Assembly (NCBI RefSeq): GCF_002165625.1
Contig: NZ_NGNS01000004.1
Span: 124,001-188,000, forward strand
Source: Neiella marina
GTDB taxonomy: Bacteria > Pseudomonadota > Gammaproteobacteria > Enterobacterales > Neiellaceae
Direction: 5' to 3'
Length of the DNA: 64,000 bases
Shown: one piece after another, positions 17,503 through 27,722 of the stretch
Numbering within the stretch: the first letter of the stretch is position 1
Layout of the letters: each line of letters opens with the position of its first letter
Notes under the pieces: generated by a model
What the model was told of the DNA's origin: nothing
The model's database searches: none
What the model saw: the letters and a program-made list of their open reading frames with translations, nothing else
Made by a program: the position numbers and the translations under genes

Positions 17503-20382
17503 TTACATATAGTCAGAAATCGGCGCACATGAACAAACCAGATTACGGTCGCCATGAACATCATCAATGCGGTTTACCGTTGGCCAGAATTTGTTGTTGG
17601 CAACTTCTGGTAGTGGGAACACCGCAGTCTCTCGGCTGTAACTATGAGTCCATTCGCCCATCACGTTTTGCTGTGTGTGTGGCGCGTGAACCAGTGGGTT
17701 ATCTTCCAGCGACCAGTCACCGGCTTCAACTTTGTGGATCTCATTGCGAATGGCGATCATGGCATCGGCAAAGCGATCCAATTCTGGCTTAGCTTCAGAC
17801 TCCGTTGGCTCAACCATCAAGGTGCCTGCTACCGGGAAGCTCATGGTTGGCGCATGGAAGCCGTAATCCATCAAACGCTTGGCGATATCCATTTCAGTGA
17901 TGCCAGAGGCTTCTTTTAGCGGGCGAATATCCAAAATACACTCGTGGGCGACACGGCCATTACGGCCGGTGTATAGCACAGGGAAGTGATCTTTCAGACG
18001 ATCAGCCAAGTAGTTGGCATTCAAAATGGCAATTTCAGTGGCTTGCTTAAGGCCAGTGCTGCCCATCATGGCGATGTAAGCCCAGCTGATTGGCAAGATG
18101 CTGGCAGAGCCGTAAGGTGCAGCAGAAACCGCGCCATTATCTTTGTGCTCACCATCCATTTTGATGACCGCGTGCCCAGCGACAAACGGCGCTAAGTGCT
18201 GTTTGACACCAATGGGTCCCATACCCGGGCCGCCACCGCCATGCGGAATACAGAAGGTTTTGTGCAAATTTAAGTGCGATACATCTGCGCCAATAAAGCC
18301 CGGCGAGGTTAGCCCAACTTGCGCATTCATGTTGGCACCGTCGAGGTAAACCTGGCCACCATTGGCATGAACAATGTCGCACACTTCACGAATGGTTTCT
18401 TCGTACACGCCGTGAGTCGATGGGTAGGTCACCATCAAACAGCTTAACTGCTCGGCCATGGATTCAGCTTTTTCACGTAGATCGGCCAAATCGATGTTAC
18501 CGTCGGCATCACAGGCAACAACTACCACTTTCATGCTGGCCATTTGTGCCGATGCAGGGTTAGTACCGTGCGCTGATTGCGGGATCAAGCAAATGTTGCG
18601 GTGACCGTCACCGCGGCTTTCGTGATACTTACGGATCGCCAGCAAGCCAGCGTACTCGCCTTGTGCACCTGAATTGGGTTGCATCAGCAGAGCATCGTAG
18701 CCGGTGATGTTAATCAACCAGTCGCTCAGCTCGGCCATCATGGCATCGTAGCCTTTGGCTTGTTCGCGCGGGCAGAATGGGTGGAGTTGACCAAACTCAG
18801 GCCAAGTCACCGGGATCATCTCGGCAGTGGCATTGAGCTTCATGGTGCATGAACCTAGCGAGATCATCGAGTGATTCAACGCCAAGTCTTTGTTTTCCAG
18901 ACGCTTGATGTAGCGCAGCATCTCGGTTTCAGAGTGATAGCGGTTAAACACCGGCAAAGTTAGTACCTCGTCCTGACGCTGCAATGCTGCAGGGATCGCA
19001 GGCGCGCCATCAATCACTTGGCTATCGAGCACCTGAACTGATTTGTCATGCCCTTGGCCCAACAAGATATCGAACAGTTGGGCAACGTCGGCAGCGGTGG
19101 TGGTTTCATCGAAAGTGATCCCAACATGGCCAGAGACATCAAGACGGAGGTTAATCTTTTTCGCGGTTGCCGCTTCGACCACTGCGTCTTTGTCATCAAC
19201 CGCCACCAACAAGGTGTCAAACCACGTATTGTTGGCCAGCTTCAAACCGCCTTGGGTTAAGCCAAGAGCCAGAATAGAGGTTAATCGATGGACGCGGTTA
19301 GCAATGGTTTTGAGCCCTTCTGGGCCGTGATAAATGGCATAAAACGCCGCCATATTGGCCAGCAGCACCTGTGCGGTACAAATGTTTGAGTTGGCTTTTT
19401 CACGGCGAATGTGTTGTTCGCGGGTTTGCATTGCCATCCGCAATGCAACGTTGCCAGACGCATCTTTTGATACCCCGATAATGCGGCCCGGCAGCGAACG
19501 CTTATAGGCATCACGCGTTGCGAAAAATGCAGCGTGAGGACCACCGTACCCCATTGGCACGCCGAAACGCTGAGCAGAACCAAGCACCACATCAGCGCCC
19601 AACTCACCCGGTGATTTCAACAACATCAGCGCCAGAATATCAGCGGCAACAGCAACAATGCCTTTTTGCGCTTGTATCGCTGCGATGACTTCTGTCAGGT
19701 CGTGGACTGCGCCGGTCGTGCCAGGGTATTGCAGCAAGGCACCAAAAACATTGTGCTCGCCCGCTTGTTGCCAAGGGCCAACCTCAATATCAAAACCAAA
19801 GGCTTCGGCACGGGTTTTCACCACATCAATCGTTTGTGGATGAACATCGTCGGCGATAAAGAAGGTATTACATTTTTTGTTTTTCGAAACACGCTTGGCC
19901 AACGCCATCGCTTCAGCTGCAGCCGTTGATTCGTCGAGTAAGGATGCCGATGCCAGATCAAGACCAGTCAAATCCATGGTCATTTGCTGGAAGTTCAACA
20001 GCATTTCTAAACGGCCTTGGGCGATCTCGGGTTGATATGGCGTGTAAGCTGTGTACCAGCCTGGATTCTCCAGCACGTTGCGAAGAATGACATTTGGCGT
20101 GTGCGTGTTGGTGTAACCCATGCCAATGTGCGAGCGGAAAATTTGGTTCTGGCTCGCCATGGTCTTGAGGTAGTTCAGTGCTTCAACTTCAGTTTTTGGC
20201 TCACCAATTTGTAGCGGCGCTGGCAATCGAATGTCATTAGGCACCGTTTGATGAATCAATTCATCAACCGACTCTGCGCCCAGCTGTTGCAGCATGGCTT
20301 GCTGTTCATCTGCACCTGGGCCAATGTGGCGACGAATAAAATCTTGTTTCTGCTCTAGTGCAGAAAGTGAAGCGTTGGTCAT
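17503..20382 (-). CDS. gcvP: Glycine dehydrogenase (decarboxylating), P protein of the glycine cleavage system
   Basis: 959 residues, full length for the fused bacterial P protein (two PLP-enzyme halves). It decarboxylates glycine and passes the aminomethyl group to the lipoyl arm of GcvH. The N-terminal half opens [17 protein letters not shown] and has [11 protein letters not shown]. The C-terminal half carries the PLP lysine in [18 protein letters not shown] and the [10 protein letters not shown] segment. It is the last gene of gcvT-gcvH-gcvP but is separated from gcvH by 151 bases that contain a terminator-like hairpin. The own terminator lies 60 bases downstream. Confidence 0.98.
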   Translation of the reverse strand: MTNASLSALEQKQDFIRRHIGPGADEQQAMLQQLGAESVDELIHQTVPNDIRLPAPLQIGEPKTEVEALNYLKTMASQNQIFRSHIGMGYTNTHTPNVILRNVLENPGWYTAYTPYQPEIAQGRLEMLLNFQQMTMDLTGLDLASASLLDESTAAAEAMALAKRVSKNKKCNTFFIADDVHPQTIDVVKTRAEAFGFDIEVGPWQQAGEHNVFGALLQYPGTTGAVHDLTEVIAAIQAQKGIVAVAADILALMLLKSPGELGADVVLGSAQRFGVPMGYGGPHAAFFATRDAYKRSLPGRIIGVSKDASGNVALRMAMQTREQHIRREKANSNICTAQVLLANMAAFYAIYHGPEGLKTIANRVHRLTSILALGLTQGGLKLANNTWFDTLLVAVDDKDAVVEAATAKKINLRLDVSGHVGITFDETTTAADVAQLFDILLGQGHDKSVQVLDSQVIDGAPAIPAALQRQDEVLTLPVFNRYHSETEMLRYIKRLENKDLALNHSMISLGSCTMKLNATAEMIPVTWPEFGQLHPFCPREQAKGYDAMMAELSDWLINITGYDALLMQPNSGAQGEYAGLLAIRKYHESRGDGHRNICLIPQSAHGTNPASAQMASMKVVVVACDADGNIDLADLREKAESMAEQLSCLMVTYPSTHGVYEETIREVCDIVHANGGQVYLDGANMNAQVGLTSPGFIGADVSHLNLHKTFCIPHGGGGPGMGPIGVKQHLAPFVAGHAVIKMDGEHKDNGAVSAAPYGSASILPISWAYIAMMGSTGLKQATEIAILNANYLADRLKDHFPVLYTGRNGRVAHECILDIRPLKEASGITEMDIAKRLMDYGFHAPTMSFPVAGTLMVEPTESEAKPELDRFADAMIAIRNEIHKVEAGDWSLEDNPLVHAPHTQQNVMGEWTHSYSRETAVFPLPEVANNKFWPTVNRIDDVHGDRNLVCSCAPISDYM

Positions 20383-20471
20383 GTAACTACCCGTTTAAAG
20401 AACCTGGGGCTTTGCCCCGTCAACAGCACTTGAATCGCGAGCTCAAACTGATTGAGTGCTCTCGATTCAAC

Positions 20472-20508
20472 AAAAAAATGCAAAAACCCCAACCAATCGG
20501 TTGGGGTT
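20472..20508 (-). terminator. Intrinsic terminator or attenuator between gcvH and gcvP
   Basis: AACCCCAACC and GGTTGGGGTT form a perfect 10-bp stem with a four-base loop (20485-20508). On the minus strand a T-rich run follows (complement of 20472-20486). It lies just after the gcvH stop and 90 bases before gcvP, so some transcripts probably end here. Confidence 0.8.
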
Positions 20509-20533
20509 AAACGACTTACTGAGGGTGTGACGA

Positions 20534-20923
20534 TTATTCTTCGTCAATCACTTCCTGATAGCCTTCGGCGTCGAGCAGATCGTCAAGCTCGGCAACATCA
20601 GATGGCATTACGCGGAACAACCAGCCGTCACCAAATGCATCAGAGTTCACCAACTCTGGCGAGTCTTCCAAATCTTCGTTGACGGCAACGATTTCACCGG
20701 TCAATGGTGAGTAAACGTCAGACGCCGCTTTTACTGATTCAGCGACTGCAACATCGTCACTGGCATTCACTTCTTCACCGACTTCCGGCAACTCAACAAA
20801 TACCATATCTCCGAGCAGTTCTTGGGCATGTTCGGTAATACCAACGGTATAGCTACCGTCTTCTTCCTTGCGAACCCACTCGTGGGAGGACGTATATTTC
20901 AGCTCAGCTGGAATGCTACTCAT
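20534..20923 (-). CDS. gcvH: Glycine cleavage system H protein
   Basis: 129 residues, standard length. It carries the lipoylated lysine in [13 protein letters not shown] at about residues 63-75 and the family opening [13 protein letters not shown] shuttles the aminomethyl group from P to T protein. It follows gcvT by 54 bases and precedes a terminator-like hairpin before gcvP. Acidic overall, as usual for this protein. Confidence 0.98.
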   Translation of the reverse strand: MSSIPAELKYTSSHEWVRKEEDGSYTVGITEHAQELLGDMVFVELPEVGEEVNASDDVAVAESVKAASDVYSPLTGEIVAVNEDLEDSPELVNSDAFGDGWLFRVMPSDVAELDDLLDAEGYQEVIDEE

Positions 20924-20977
20924 GGTTGTTTTCCTTACTTAGCAATTGATGCTATGACAGCAATAATTAATCTGTGA

Positions 20978-22069
20978 TTAGTCGATAACGGCTTTGCCGT
21001 TGCGGACAAAAACTGGCTTAACCCGTTTTACTGTAACCCACTTTTTGCGCATTTCCACTTGCACTGTGTCACCGGCATCAGCAGGTACCCGAGCCAATGC
21101 AATGGCGTGCCCTAAAGTTGGTGAAAAGGTGCCGCTAGTGATGACGCCGCAAGGCTCATCACCCTCACCTAAACGTACGTTTTGACCGGCGCGAAGGACG
21201 CCCTTGTCGGTCATGACCAAGCCAACTAACTTGTCGGTGCCTTCAATCCGTTGCTGCTCAAGGGCGGCACGGCCAACAAAAGCACGTTCAGTGTCATCCC
21301 AACCAATAGTCCAGCCCATGTTGGCTGCCAGTGGCGAGATGGTTTCGTCCATGTCCTGGCCGTATAGATTCATCCCCGCCTCAAGGCGAAGGGTATCGCG
21401 AGCACCTAAACCGGCAGGTTTCACTTCTGCCTTAAGCAGTGCTTGCCACAGTTCGCCAGCTTTGGCACTTGGGACCATGATCTCGTAACCGGCTTCACCG
21501 GTGTACCCAGTAGTGGCGATAAACAGCTCACCGGCGTGAACGCCAAAAAATGGCTTCATGCCAGCGACCGCTTGTTGTTGTTCAGGGCTCAATACCAATT
21601 GAGCTTTAGCAATGGCATTTGGGCCTTGCACCGCGATCATAGCCAGATCAGCTTGTTCGATTAGCTCAACGTTAAATGGTTCAGCGATTTGCTCCATCCA
21701 GTTGAGATCTTTTTCGCGAGTCGCAGAGTTAACCACCACACGGTAGTCATCATCAGCAAAAAAGTAGACGATCAAATCATCGATCACGCCGCCTTGCTCA
21801 TTGAGCATGCCGGAATACAATGCCTTACCAGCGACTTTCAATTTGGCGACATCATTAGCCAGTAATGTTTGCAGGTAGGCTTTGGCTTGTGGGCCTTTGA
21901 CATCGACGATGGTCATGTGAGAGACATCAAACATGCCGGCGTCATTGCGCACTTGGTGATGTTCATCGATTTGCGAATCATAACGAATGGGCATTTCCCA
22001 GCCGAAGAAGTCGACCATTTTGGCGTTGCCATCGATGTGTTGCTGATACAGAGCAGTTTGTTGCGGCAT
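20978..22069 (-). CDS. gcvT: Aminomethyltransferase, T protein of the glycine cleavage system
   Basis: 363 residues, usual length. It transfers the methylene group from aminomethyl-lipoyl-H to tetrahydrofolate and releases ammonia. Family marks: [20 protein letters not shown] at residues 18-37, [26 protein letters not shown] near 193 and [19 protein letters not shown] with the catalytic Asp. First gene of the gcv operon; the promoter must lie in the 143-base gap to the divergent LysR gene. That gap is too short for a full tandem glycine riboswitch and I see none of its conserved parts. Confidence 0.98.
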   Translation of the reverse strand: MPQQTALYQQHIDGNAKMVDFFGWEMPIRYDSQIDEHHQVRNDAGMFDVSHMTIVDVKGPQAKAYLQTLLANDVAKLKVAGKALYSGMLNEQGGVIDDLIVYFFADDDYRVVVNSATREKDLNWMEQIAEPFNVELIEQADLAMIAVQGPNAIAKAQLVLSPEQQQAVAGMKPFFGVHAGELFIATTGYTGEAGYEIMVPSAKAGELWQALLKAEVKPAGLGARDTLRLEAGMNLYGQDMDETISPLAANMGWTIGWDDTERAFVGRAALEQQRIEGTDKLVGLVMTDKGVLRAGQNVRLGEGDEPCGVITSGTFSPTLGHAIALARVPADAGDTVQVEMRKKWVTVKRVKPVFVRNGKAVID

Positions 22070-22136
22070 GATGTTACTCGTCTGTAAATTTGGTCAAAAA
22101 TTATATGAACGGCTAGTGTGGCAAACAAATTGGAAG

Positions 22137-22156
22137 TTTTTATACTTACATAAAAA
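22137..22156. promoter_or_regulatory. Inverted repeat between gcvT and the divergent LysR gene
   Basis: TTTTTAT, a six-base spacer, ATAAAAA: a 7-base perfect inverted repeat in the shared control region. It could be a LysR-type operator, but AT-rich repeats of this length can occur by chance. Confidence 0.35.
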
Positions 22157-22212
22157 TTGTTAATCTATCTCACCTACTGCATTAGAAATTATTATTTATA
22201 GCTTGCTTCCTT

Positions 22213-23061
22213 ATGCGTCCACTATCGTTAGATAACCTCCGAACCTTGGTCACCGTCATTGAGCTTGGTGGCTATGCCAAAGCTGGCAATAAGCTCGGCC
22301 GCTCGCAGCCTGCGGTCAGTTTGCAAATCAAAAAGCTCGAAGAACAGCTGGGCAAACCACTCTTTACCAAAGAAGGCCAGCGCCATGTTCCCAACCAAGA
22401 TGGCTTGTTCCTTTATAAAAAAGCGCGCGATATGCTGAGCATTAATGACGAGCTGCTCAATCATTTTCGGGAAACACCATTGCGAGGTCGATTAAGGTTG
22501 GGGATCCCAAGTGAGTTCGCCACCACCTTGCTGCCGGGGATTATCGGTGAGTTTAATCAGCTTTACCCCGATGTGGCGTTGGAAATCACCTCATCGCTCA
22601 GCAAGGAGCTACTGAACGAACCGAAAAGCGAGCAGTTCGATCTGATTTTGGCATTGATTAACCCTGAGCAGGCCACTGATGGCGAGTTGGTGCTGGAAGA
22701 TGATTTAGTTTGGGTTGGCTCAGCGAGGCATTCGTTGCCCCATGCGCCACTGCCGCTGGTATTGGCGCCCGATGGTTGTGTCTATCGCAGTCGCGCCTTG
22801 AAGCGCTTGCAAGAGCAACAAGTCAACTGGCGCATCGCCTACACCAATGCTGATTTATATGGCCTGACCGCCGCCATACAGCAGGGCCTTGGGGTCACCG
22901 CTTTGGCTAAAACCAGTGTGCCGAAAGAGCTGGAATTAATTCATCACCCTAGCCTGCCAGCGCTGGGAAAGATCAAGATTTGCTTATTCAGCCAAAAAAC
23001 CTCGCATCCGCAAGCGGCGGAAAAACTGGCGCAGTTTATTAAACTGCGGCTGCAACGCTAG
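22213..23061 (+). CDS. LysR-family regulator divergent from the gcv operon
   Basis: 282 residues. The N-terminal helix-turn-helix reads YAKAGNKLGRSQPAVSLQI followed by LEEQLGKPLFTKEG; the effector domain begins LRGRLRLGIPSEFATTLLPG. It is divergent from gcvT with a 143-base gap. In E. coli the LysR protein GcvA regulates gcv, but GcvA lies elsewhere and this protein looks closer to LrhA/HdfR-type members, so the gene position suggests, but does not prove, control of gcv. The C-terminal IKLRLQR tail is basic. Confidence 0.88.
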   Translation: MRPLSLDNLRTLVTVIELGGYAKAGNKLGRSQPAVSLQIKKLEEQLGKPLFTKEGQRHVPNQDGLFLYKKARDMLSINDELLNHFRETPLRGRLRLGIPSEFATTLLPGIIGEFNQLYPDVALEITSSLSKELLNEPKSEQFDLILALINPEQATDGELVLEDDLVWVGSARHSLPHAPLPLVLAPDGCVYRSRALKRLQEQQVNWRIAYTNADLYGLTAAIQQGLGVTALAKTSVPKELELIHHPSLPALGKIKICLFSQKTSHPQAAEKLAQFIKLRLQR

Positions 23062-23109
23062 ATAACACCTCTAAGCGTTAAAATCTCAAAGCGGCAATCA
23101 CTGCCGCAA

Positions 23110-24297
23110 TCAAAGCCCCATGGCGCGTTTAACCAAGGCGTTTTTGATGGGGCTGGCTTTATTGAGCAGATTCATACCAACGCCAATAATGCCTTTGACC
23201 GGCAGCGGTAATTCAGAAAAGGTTTGTTTAATGGCTTCCATCGCCGTGATCATTTCCACCGCTGCAGTTTTGCGTTTACGCTCGTAACCACGCCACAACT
23301 GCGGGTCGCCTAAATCGAGTCCTTCGTCATGGTTTGCTTTGGCTTGCTCGAGCGCCGCAACGAAATCTATCACGTCAGCAAATCCGAGATTAACGCCCTG
23401 ACCAGCTAACGGGTGAATGGTGTGGGCGGCATCGCCCATCAATACCAAACGATGCTTCAACCACTGCCGAGCATAACGCATGGTGAGCGGAATCGACGCA
23501 CGATCATCAGCCACGTCACACAAGCCAAGTTGCGAATCTAACGCTGCGGTTAGTTTACGATTAAATCGCTCAGCCGGAAGAGCCATTAATTCATCGGCAC
23601 GCTCTGGTGGCACCGACCAAACGATAGAGCAAAGATTTGGTTCATGGAGTGGTAAAAACGCCAATGGGCCATCTTGAGTGAACACCTGACGGGCGCAGTG
23701 TTCATGGGGCAAATCGGTTTTGACGGTGGCAACAATGGCGTGGTGACCATAATCTCTGAAGGTCAGCGGCAAGTTAGCTTGCTTGCGGCCCCACGAGTTG
23801 GCGCCATCGGCACAAATAATCAATTGTGCCCCAAGCATGGTGCCATCTTCCAGCGCTAGCCAAGCTTCACGCTCATTCAGATGCAGTTTGCTGCAAGCTG
23901 CGCCATAACACAGTTGTAGATTGTCTTGTTGTTGCGCTTGTTGAAACAACGCCGACGTGATGACCTGATTCTCAATGATGTGGCCCAGCACCTGCTGCCC
24001 CAGTTCATTGGCGGTCATGTTGAGCTGACCAAATTGATCGGCCTGCCATACCGACATCGTGCGATAAGGCGTCGCTCGCTGAGCCATAATACCCGACCAA
24101 CAGCCGAGTTTTTCCAGCCACTGCTGACTAGCAGCATTGATTGCAGAGACCCGGTTGGCGATTTGCTCAGAAGCAATTTGCGGTTCAGTAGCGCGGTCAA
24201 CAACGGCAACTTGGTAGCCCAATGAGGCGCAGCCCAATGCCGCACTCAAGCCCACCATACCGCCGCCAATTATTACAATATCAACACTTTGCATCAT
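23110..24297 (-). CDS. ubiI: FAD-dependent ubiquinone-biosynthesis hydroxylase, UbiI/VisC type
   Basis: 395 residues. VDIVIIGGGMVGLSAALGCA is the FAD-binding Rossmann loop, and VLMGDAAHTIHPLAGQGVNLGFAD is the GD motif of UbiH/UbiF/UbiI hydroxylases, which add hydroxyls to the quinone ring using O2. The conserved second-motif stretch NRVSAINAAS is present. Two adjacent ATGs could start it (24297 or 24294). It overlaps the ubiH stop by one base, so the two are coupled, as in E. coli visC after ubiH. UbiF cannot be excluded from sequence reading alone, but the gene position favours UbiI. Confidence 0.9.
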   Translation of the reverse strand: MMQSVDIVIIGGGMVGLSAALGCASLGYQVAVVDRATEPQIASEQIANRVSAINAASQQWLEKLGCWSGIMAQRATPYRTMSVWQADQFGQLNMTANELGQQVLGHIIENQVITSALFQQAQQQDNLQLCYGAACSKLHLNEREAWLALEDGTMLGAQLIICADGANSWGRKQANLPLTFRDYGHHAIVATVKTDLPHEHCARQVFTQDGPLAFLPLHEPNLCSIVWSVPPERADELMALPAERFNRKLTAALDSQLGLCDVADDRASIPLTMRYARQWLKHRLVLMGDAAHTIHPLAGQGVNLGFADVIDFVAALEQAKANHDEGLDLGDPQLWRGYERKRKTAAVEMITAMEAIKQTFSELPLPVKGIIGVGMNLLNKASPIKNALVKRAMGL

Positions 24298-25640
24298 TAA
24301 CCTTTTGCTTTTGACCAGTCTTCAACAACTTGCGATAAGGCGCTTACACCCATAGCCTTATCAACCAGTAATTGCTGAGCTGAAGGCAAGTGCGACATGG
24401 CGACTAATCCCAGATTTCTAGCCCACTTGAGCGGCGTAATACTATTGGAAAATAACAGCGCCAAGGCATGGGTGGCATTGGCAACACCATACTGGTCGCC
24501 GTCGCGCTGCTGCTGATAAGCCTGCACTGATGAAGGAACGCCGATGTCGGCAGCAACCCCCTGTTGATTCAGTTGCATCGCTAATTCCATGACATCTCGC
24601 AGCGCCAAATTAAACCCTTGCCCTGCAATCGGATGCAAGGCATGGGCGGCATTGCCAATCACCACCGCACGGGGCAAAGCTGCTCGGGTGACCAATCGAC
24701 GCTTCAATGGGTAACTTTGACGGCTGCCGACCTGTTCAATCAAGCCATTGCGATAACCCATGGCTTGTTGCAGTTCGACGCTGAATTCATCGTTTCTCAA
24801 CGCCATTACCTGTTCGGCTCGCTCAGGCGGCAGAGTCCAAACCAGTGACCTGCGATTGTCGGTCATTGGCAACAACGCCAGCGGGCCATTGCTGGTAAAG
24901 CGCTCAACCGCTAAACCTTGATGTTCAACATCGGTAGTAATATTGGCGATTACCGCAACATGGTGATAATCGTGTACCTCTGCTTGAACGCCAAGAAGCT
25001 TGGAGGTGGCGGAATCGCTGCCATCAGCCACCACCAATAGTTTAGTGTTGAGGATGGCGCCCGATTTCAGGGTCAGCTGACGACTAGTTGAATGCACTTG
25101 AGTGGCGACAATTTCATCGGGCCGAAACCAATCAACATCCAGCTCCGCGGCTTTGTCAGCCAGCACTTGACCGAGAATACGCGCAGCCATTACTTGCCCG
25201 AAAGAAGGCGGCCCAAAAGAAGCTGGTCCAACAGAAGGCTGATCATGCTGGTTGTCAGCGTGGGAGTCGGCAGCAACACCTTGCTGGTCGGCATCGAGTC
25301 GGACCTTGCCATAGTTGCCTTCATCGGAAACGTGAATCTTGCAGATTGGATAGCCTTGTTCCGCAAGGGCTGGCCAAATATCCAGAGCCTTTAAGATCCG
25401 CACTGTCATGGCCGACAATGCCAGCACTCGCTCATCATATTGAGCCGTGGCGTTGATCGTTTGCAATGACGATTTTTCCGGCTGCGATTCCACCAGCGCG
25501 ATGCGCCATGGCAATACCTGTCGCAAGGCGTAGGCCAACGACAAGCCAGCCAAGCCCGCGCCAGCAATCACTAAATCGTATTCGGCGACATCACCGCTGG
25601 CAGGTTGGCTATCATTAAGTGACATATCCTTGGTCATCAA
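24297..25640 (-). CDS. ubiH: 2-polyprenyl-6-methoxyphenol hydroxylase UbiH, with an inserted loop
   Basis: 447 residues; the usual length is about 390. FAD-binding YDLVIAGAGLAGLSLAYAL begins at residue 21, and AVVIGNAAHALHPIAGQGFN is the conserved GD-type motif (here GNAAH). TAQYDERVLALS matches the UbiH family. The extra length comes from about 18 residues at the N terminus and a low-complexity loop near residues 119-146 rich in Gln, Ala, Gly and Pro (ADQQGVAADSHADNQ, then GPASFGPPSFG). QQGVAAD recurs further on. The loop replaces a short turn in E. coli and probably does not touch the active site. It follows pepP by 21 bases. Confidence 0.9.
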   Translation of the reverse strand: MMTKDMSLNDSQPASGDVAEYDLVIAGAGLAGLSLAYALRQVLPWRIALVESQPEKSSLQTINATAQYDERVLALSAMTVRILKALDIWPALAEQGYPICKIHVSDEGNYGKVRLDADQQGVAADSHADNQHDQPSVGPASFGPPSFGQVMAARILGQVLADKAAELDVDWFRPDEIVATQVHSTSRQLTLKSGAILNTKLLVVADGSDSATSKLLGVQAEVHDYHHVAVIANITTDVEHQGLAVERFTSNGPLALLPMTDNRRSLVWTLPPERAEQVMALRNDEFSVELQQAMGYRNGLIEQVGSRQSYPLKRRLVTRAALPRAVVIGNAAHALHPIAGQGFNLALRDVMELAMQLNQQGVAADIGVPSSVQAYQQQRDGDQYGVANATHALALLFSNSITPLKWARNLGLVAMSHLPSAQQLLVDKAMGVSALSQVVEDWSKAKG

Positions 25641-25661
25641 CTTCGCTGTTTATTTGCTTGT

Positions 25662-26990
25662 TTAACTGTTTGGTGCCATCAGCTGTTCAATGTCAGCCAA
25701 TTCTTTAGGAACACCGCCGGTCAACAGTTCATAACCGTTGTCGGTGATCACCACATTGTCTTCAATGCGGATACCAATGTTGTGCCACTTTGGATCAATA
25801 TCATGGCTGTCATCAATATAGATGCCAGGTTCAATCGTCAGTACCATGCCTTCAACAAACGCCCGAAGTTGCTTGCCATCGGTGCGCTGATAATCGCCGA
25901 CATCATGAACATCCAGCCCCAGCCAATGGCCAATGCCGTGCATCAGAAACGGTTTATGAGCGCCTTGTTCGAGCAGCTGTTCTAGCTCGCCTTGCAGAAT
26001 ACCGAGCTTGAGTAGCCCCTCTGTGACCACTGCCACTGCCGCTTGGTTGGCCTGATAGAAATTGCTACCGGGTTTGATGGTCGCCAACGCCGCATATTGG
26101 GCATCCAAGACAATCTGGTACAAGGCTTTTTGCTCATCATTAAAGCGGCCATTGACCGGAAAAGTGCGAGTGATATCGGCGGCATAGCCAGCCAATTCAC
26201 AACCCGCATCGATCAGCACCAAGTCGCCATCTTCAATGGCGTCCTGATTTTCGGTGTAATGCAAAATACAGGCATTTGCGCCGCCGCCAACGATACTGTT
26301 ATAGGCTGGGAATCGCGCGCCATTGCGGGCAAACTCGTGATGAATTTCAGCCTCAAGCTGGTACTCATAAATGCCCGAGTAGGATTTTTCCATCGCTCGG
26401 CAGTGAGCATTGGCAGAGATCTCGCCAGCTCGGCGCATGATTGTTAGCTCATCATCGTCTTTGGTGAGTCGCATTTCATCGAGCAAGCCGCGTACATCGC
26501 GCCTGAGTGATGGCGCTAACCAGCCGCGCTTAGGTCCATGGCGCAAGGTGTTAATCAGGTTCTGGATATAATCATCCCAATCTGGGTAGAGTCCATCTGG
26601 ATACCATAATTGCGAGCAACCATTGACCAGTTCTTGTAGTTGTTCATCTAACTCAGACAATTCAAATGCGGCATCAAGCTGCAAGGTGTCAACCGCGGCT
26701 TCGGCTCCTAAACGTCGCCCCTGCCAAATTTCAGCCAACTTATCTTTGGCACGGCAAAATAGCGTCACCGGTTGCTCACCATCGGGCTTAAGCACCAGCA
26801 AACCGTCGGGTTCGTTAAAGCCAGTCAGGTAGTAGAAATAGCTATCCTGACGGAACAAGAATTCGGTATCTGCCGAGCGGGTCAGCTCTTTGGCAGCAGG
26901 AATTAACACAATGCTATTGGCAGGCAATTGCGCCATGAGGGCTTTGCGACGCTCAACAAAACGACTGAGTGGGATCTGAACAGCTGACAT
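25662..26990 (-). CDS. pepP: Xaa-Pro aminopeptidase
   Basis: 442 residues, standard length for PepP. Pita-bread metallopeptidase domain: LIDAGCELAGYAADITRTFPVNG gives two Asp metal ligands (split here by the intervening loop), then the FLMHGIGHWLGLDVHDVG His region, LTIEPGIYI and IGIRIEDNVV supply His and Glu ligands for two Mn ions. It removes N-terminal residues that precede proline. The gene begins 11 bases after ygfB and is followed by ubiH, the order known from E. coli (ygfB-pepP-ubiH-visC). Confidence 0.97.
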   Translation of the reverse strand: MSAVQIPLSRFVERRKALMAQLPANSIVLIPAAKELTRSADTEFLFRQDSYFYYLTGFNEPDGLLVLKPDGEQPVTLFCRAKDKLAEIWQGRRLGAEAAVDTLQLDAAFELSELDEQLQELVNGCSQLWYPDGLYPDWDDYIQNLINTLRHGPKRGWLAPSLRRDVRGLLDEMRLTKDDDELTIMRRAGEISANAHCRAMEKSYSGIYEYQLEAEIHHEFARNGARFPAYNSIVGGGANACILHYTENQDAIEDGDLVLIDAGCELAGYAADITRTFPVNGRFNDEQKALYQIVLDAQYAALATIKPGSNFYQANQAAVAVVTEGLLKLGILQGELEQLLEQGAHKPFLMHGIGHWLGLDVHDVGDYQRTDGKQLRAFVEGMVLTIEPGIYIDDSHDIDPKWHNIGIRIEDNVVITDNGYELLTGGVPKELADIEQLMAPNS

Positions 26991-27001
26991 GAATACTCTC
27001 T

Positions 27002-27568
27002 TTAATGAAGCGCTGGTTGTTGTTCGGCTTGTTTGGGTGGCAAGCCGAATTCTGCAAATGCCATCATCGCCGCAATACGGATGTATTCCTGCAGTTCAGT
27101 GAGGGCAATATCGCTCTCGTCATCGGCTTCTTCTGGCACTTCCAACAAAGCAATTTCACCAAGGTCTCGGAGGCATTCGTTGAGTTCATCACTGGCCCCA
27201 TCCAAGCTCGGACTGGCAATGGCAAAACCGGCTAAGAAGCCTTGCACCCATTGGCTCGTGGCTTCCGCTTGGACGCCAAACGGTGACTCATCATCGGGTA
27301 GCAACAAACGAAAACCCAGTTCTTCATCAAGCAGTGTTTTGCTGGTCACCTTTCGCAAATCATCGACCAGCTGCTGCACTTGCTCAGGCAAGGGCTCACC
27401 GTTGTTGGTTAAGTCGCACAAATTGTTGAGCCAATCGGGACCATCTTGGGTCAGGCCACCACTGAGTTGGCCGACAATAATGCCGTGAATTTCAGCGGCG
27501 TCGGTGAGCATAGATTTGGCTTCAATGGCTTCGGATAAAGCCTGATATAAACTTGGCGCCTGGTACAT
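27002..27568 (-). CDS. ygfB: UPF0149 family protein YgfB
   Basis: 188 residues, usual length. It shows the UPF0149 pattern of acidic helices (SEAIEAKSMLTDAAEIHGII opening and FLAGFAIASP in the middle) without zinc-binding SEC-C cysteines. In Pseudomonas the family member YgfB affects AmpC expression; here the role is unknown. It heads the ygfB-pepP-ubiH-ubiI operon and is divergent from zapA with 154 bases between. Confidence 0.92.
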   Translation of the reverse strand: MYQAPSLYQALSEAIEAKSMLTDAAEIHGIIVGQLSGGLTQDGPDWLNNLCDLTNNGEPLPEQVQQLVDDLRKVTSKTLLDEELGFRLLLPDDESPFGVQAEATSQWVQGFLAGFAIASPSLDGASDELNECLRDLGEIALLEVPEEADDESDIALTELQEYIRIAAMMAFAEFGLPPKQAEQQPALH

Positions 27569-27722
27569 AATCAGAGATCCGTAAAGAGAAAACGCTTCAT
27601 GCTAACACTGCACTCGAAGTGCTCCAACTTTGATCGAGACTTTGCCTTCACGCCAATGGTTAAGTATTGTCATCATAATCAGCTTTAATAACTGTAAACA
27701 TGGCTAGAGGGAGCATTAGCCG

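Noticed and set aside
22070-22212. Glycine riboswitch before gcvT
   Set aside because: The gap is too short for the tandem form and shows none of the conserved core bases.
25088-25456. 122-codon plus-strand frame inside ubiH
   Set aside because: Antisense shadow of the low-complexity insert; no start signal.
26043-26447. 134-codon frame antisense to pepP
   Set aside because: Shadow of a conserved metallopeptidase gene.
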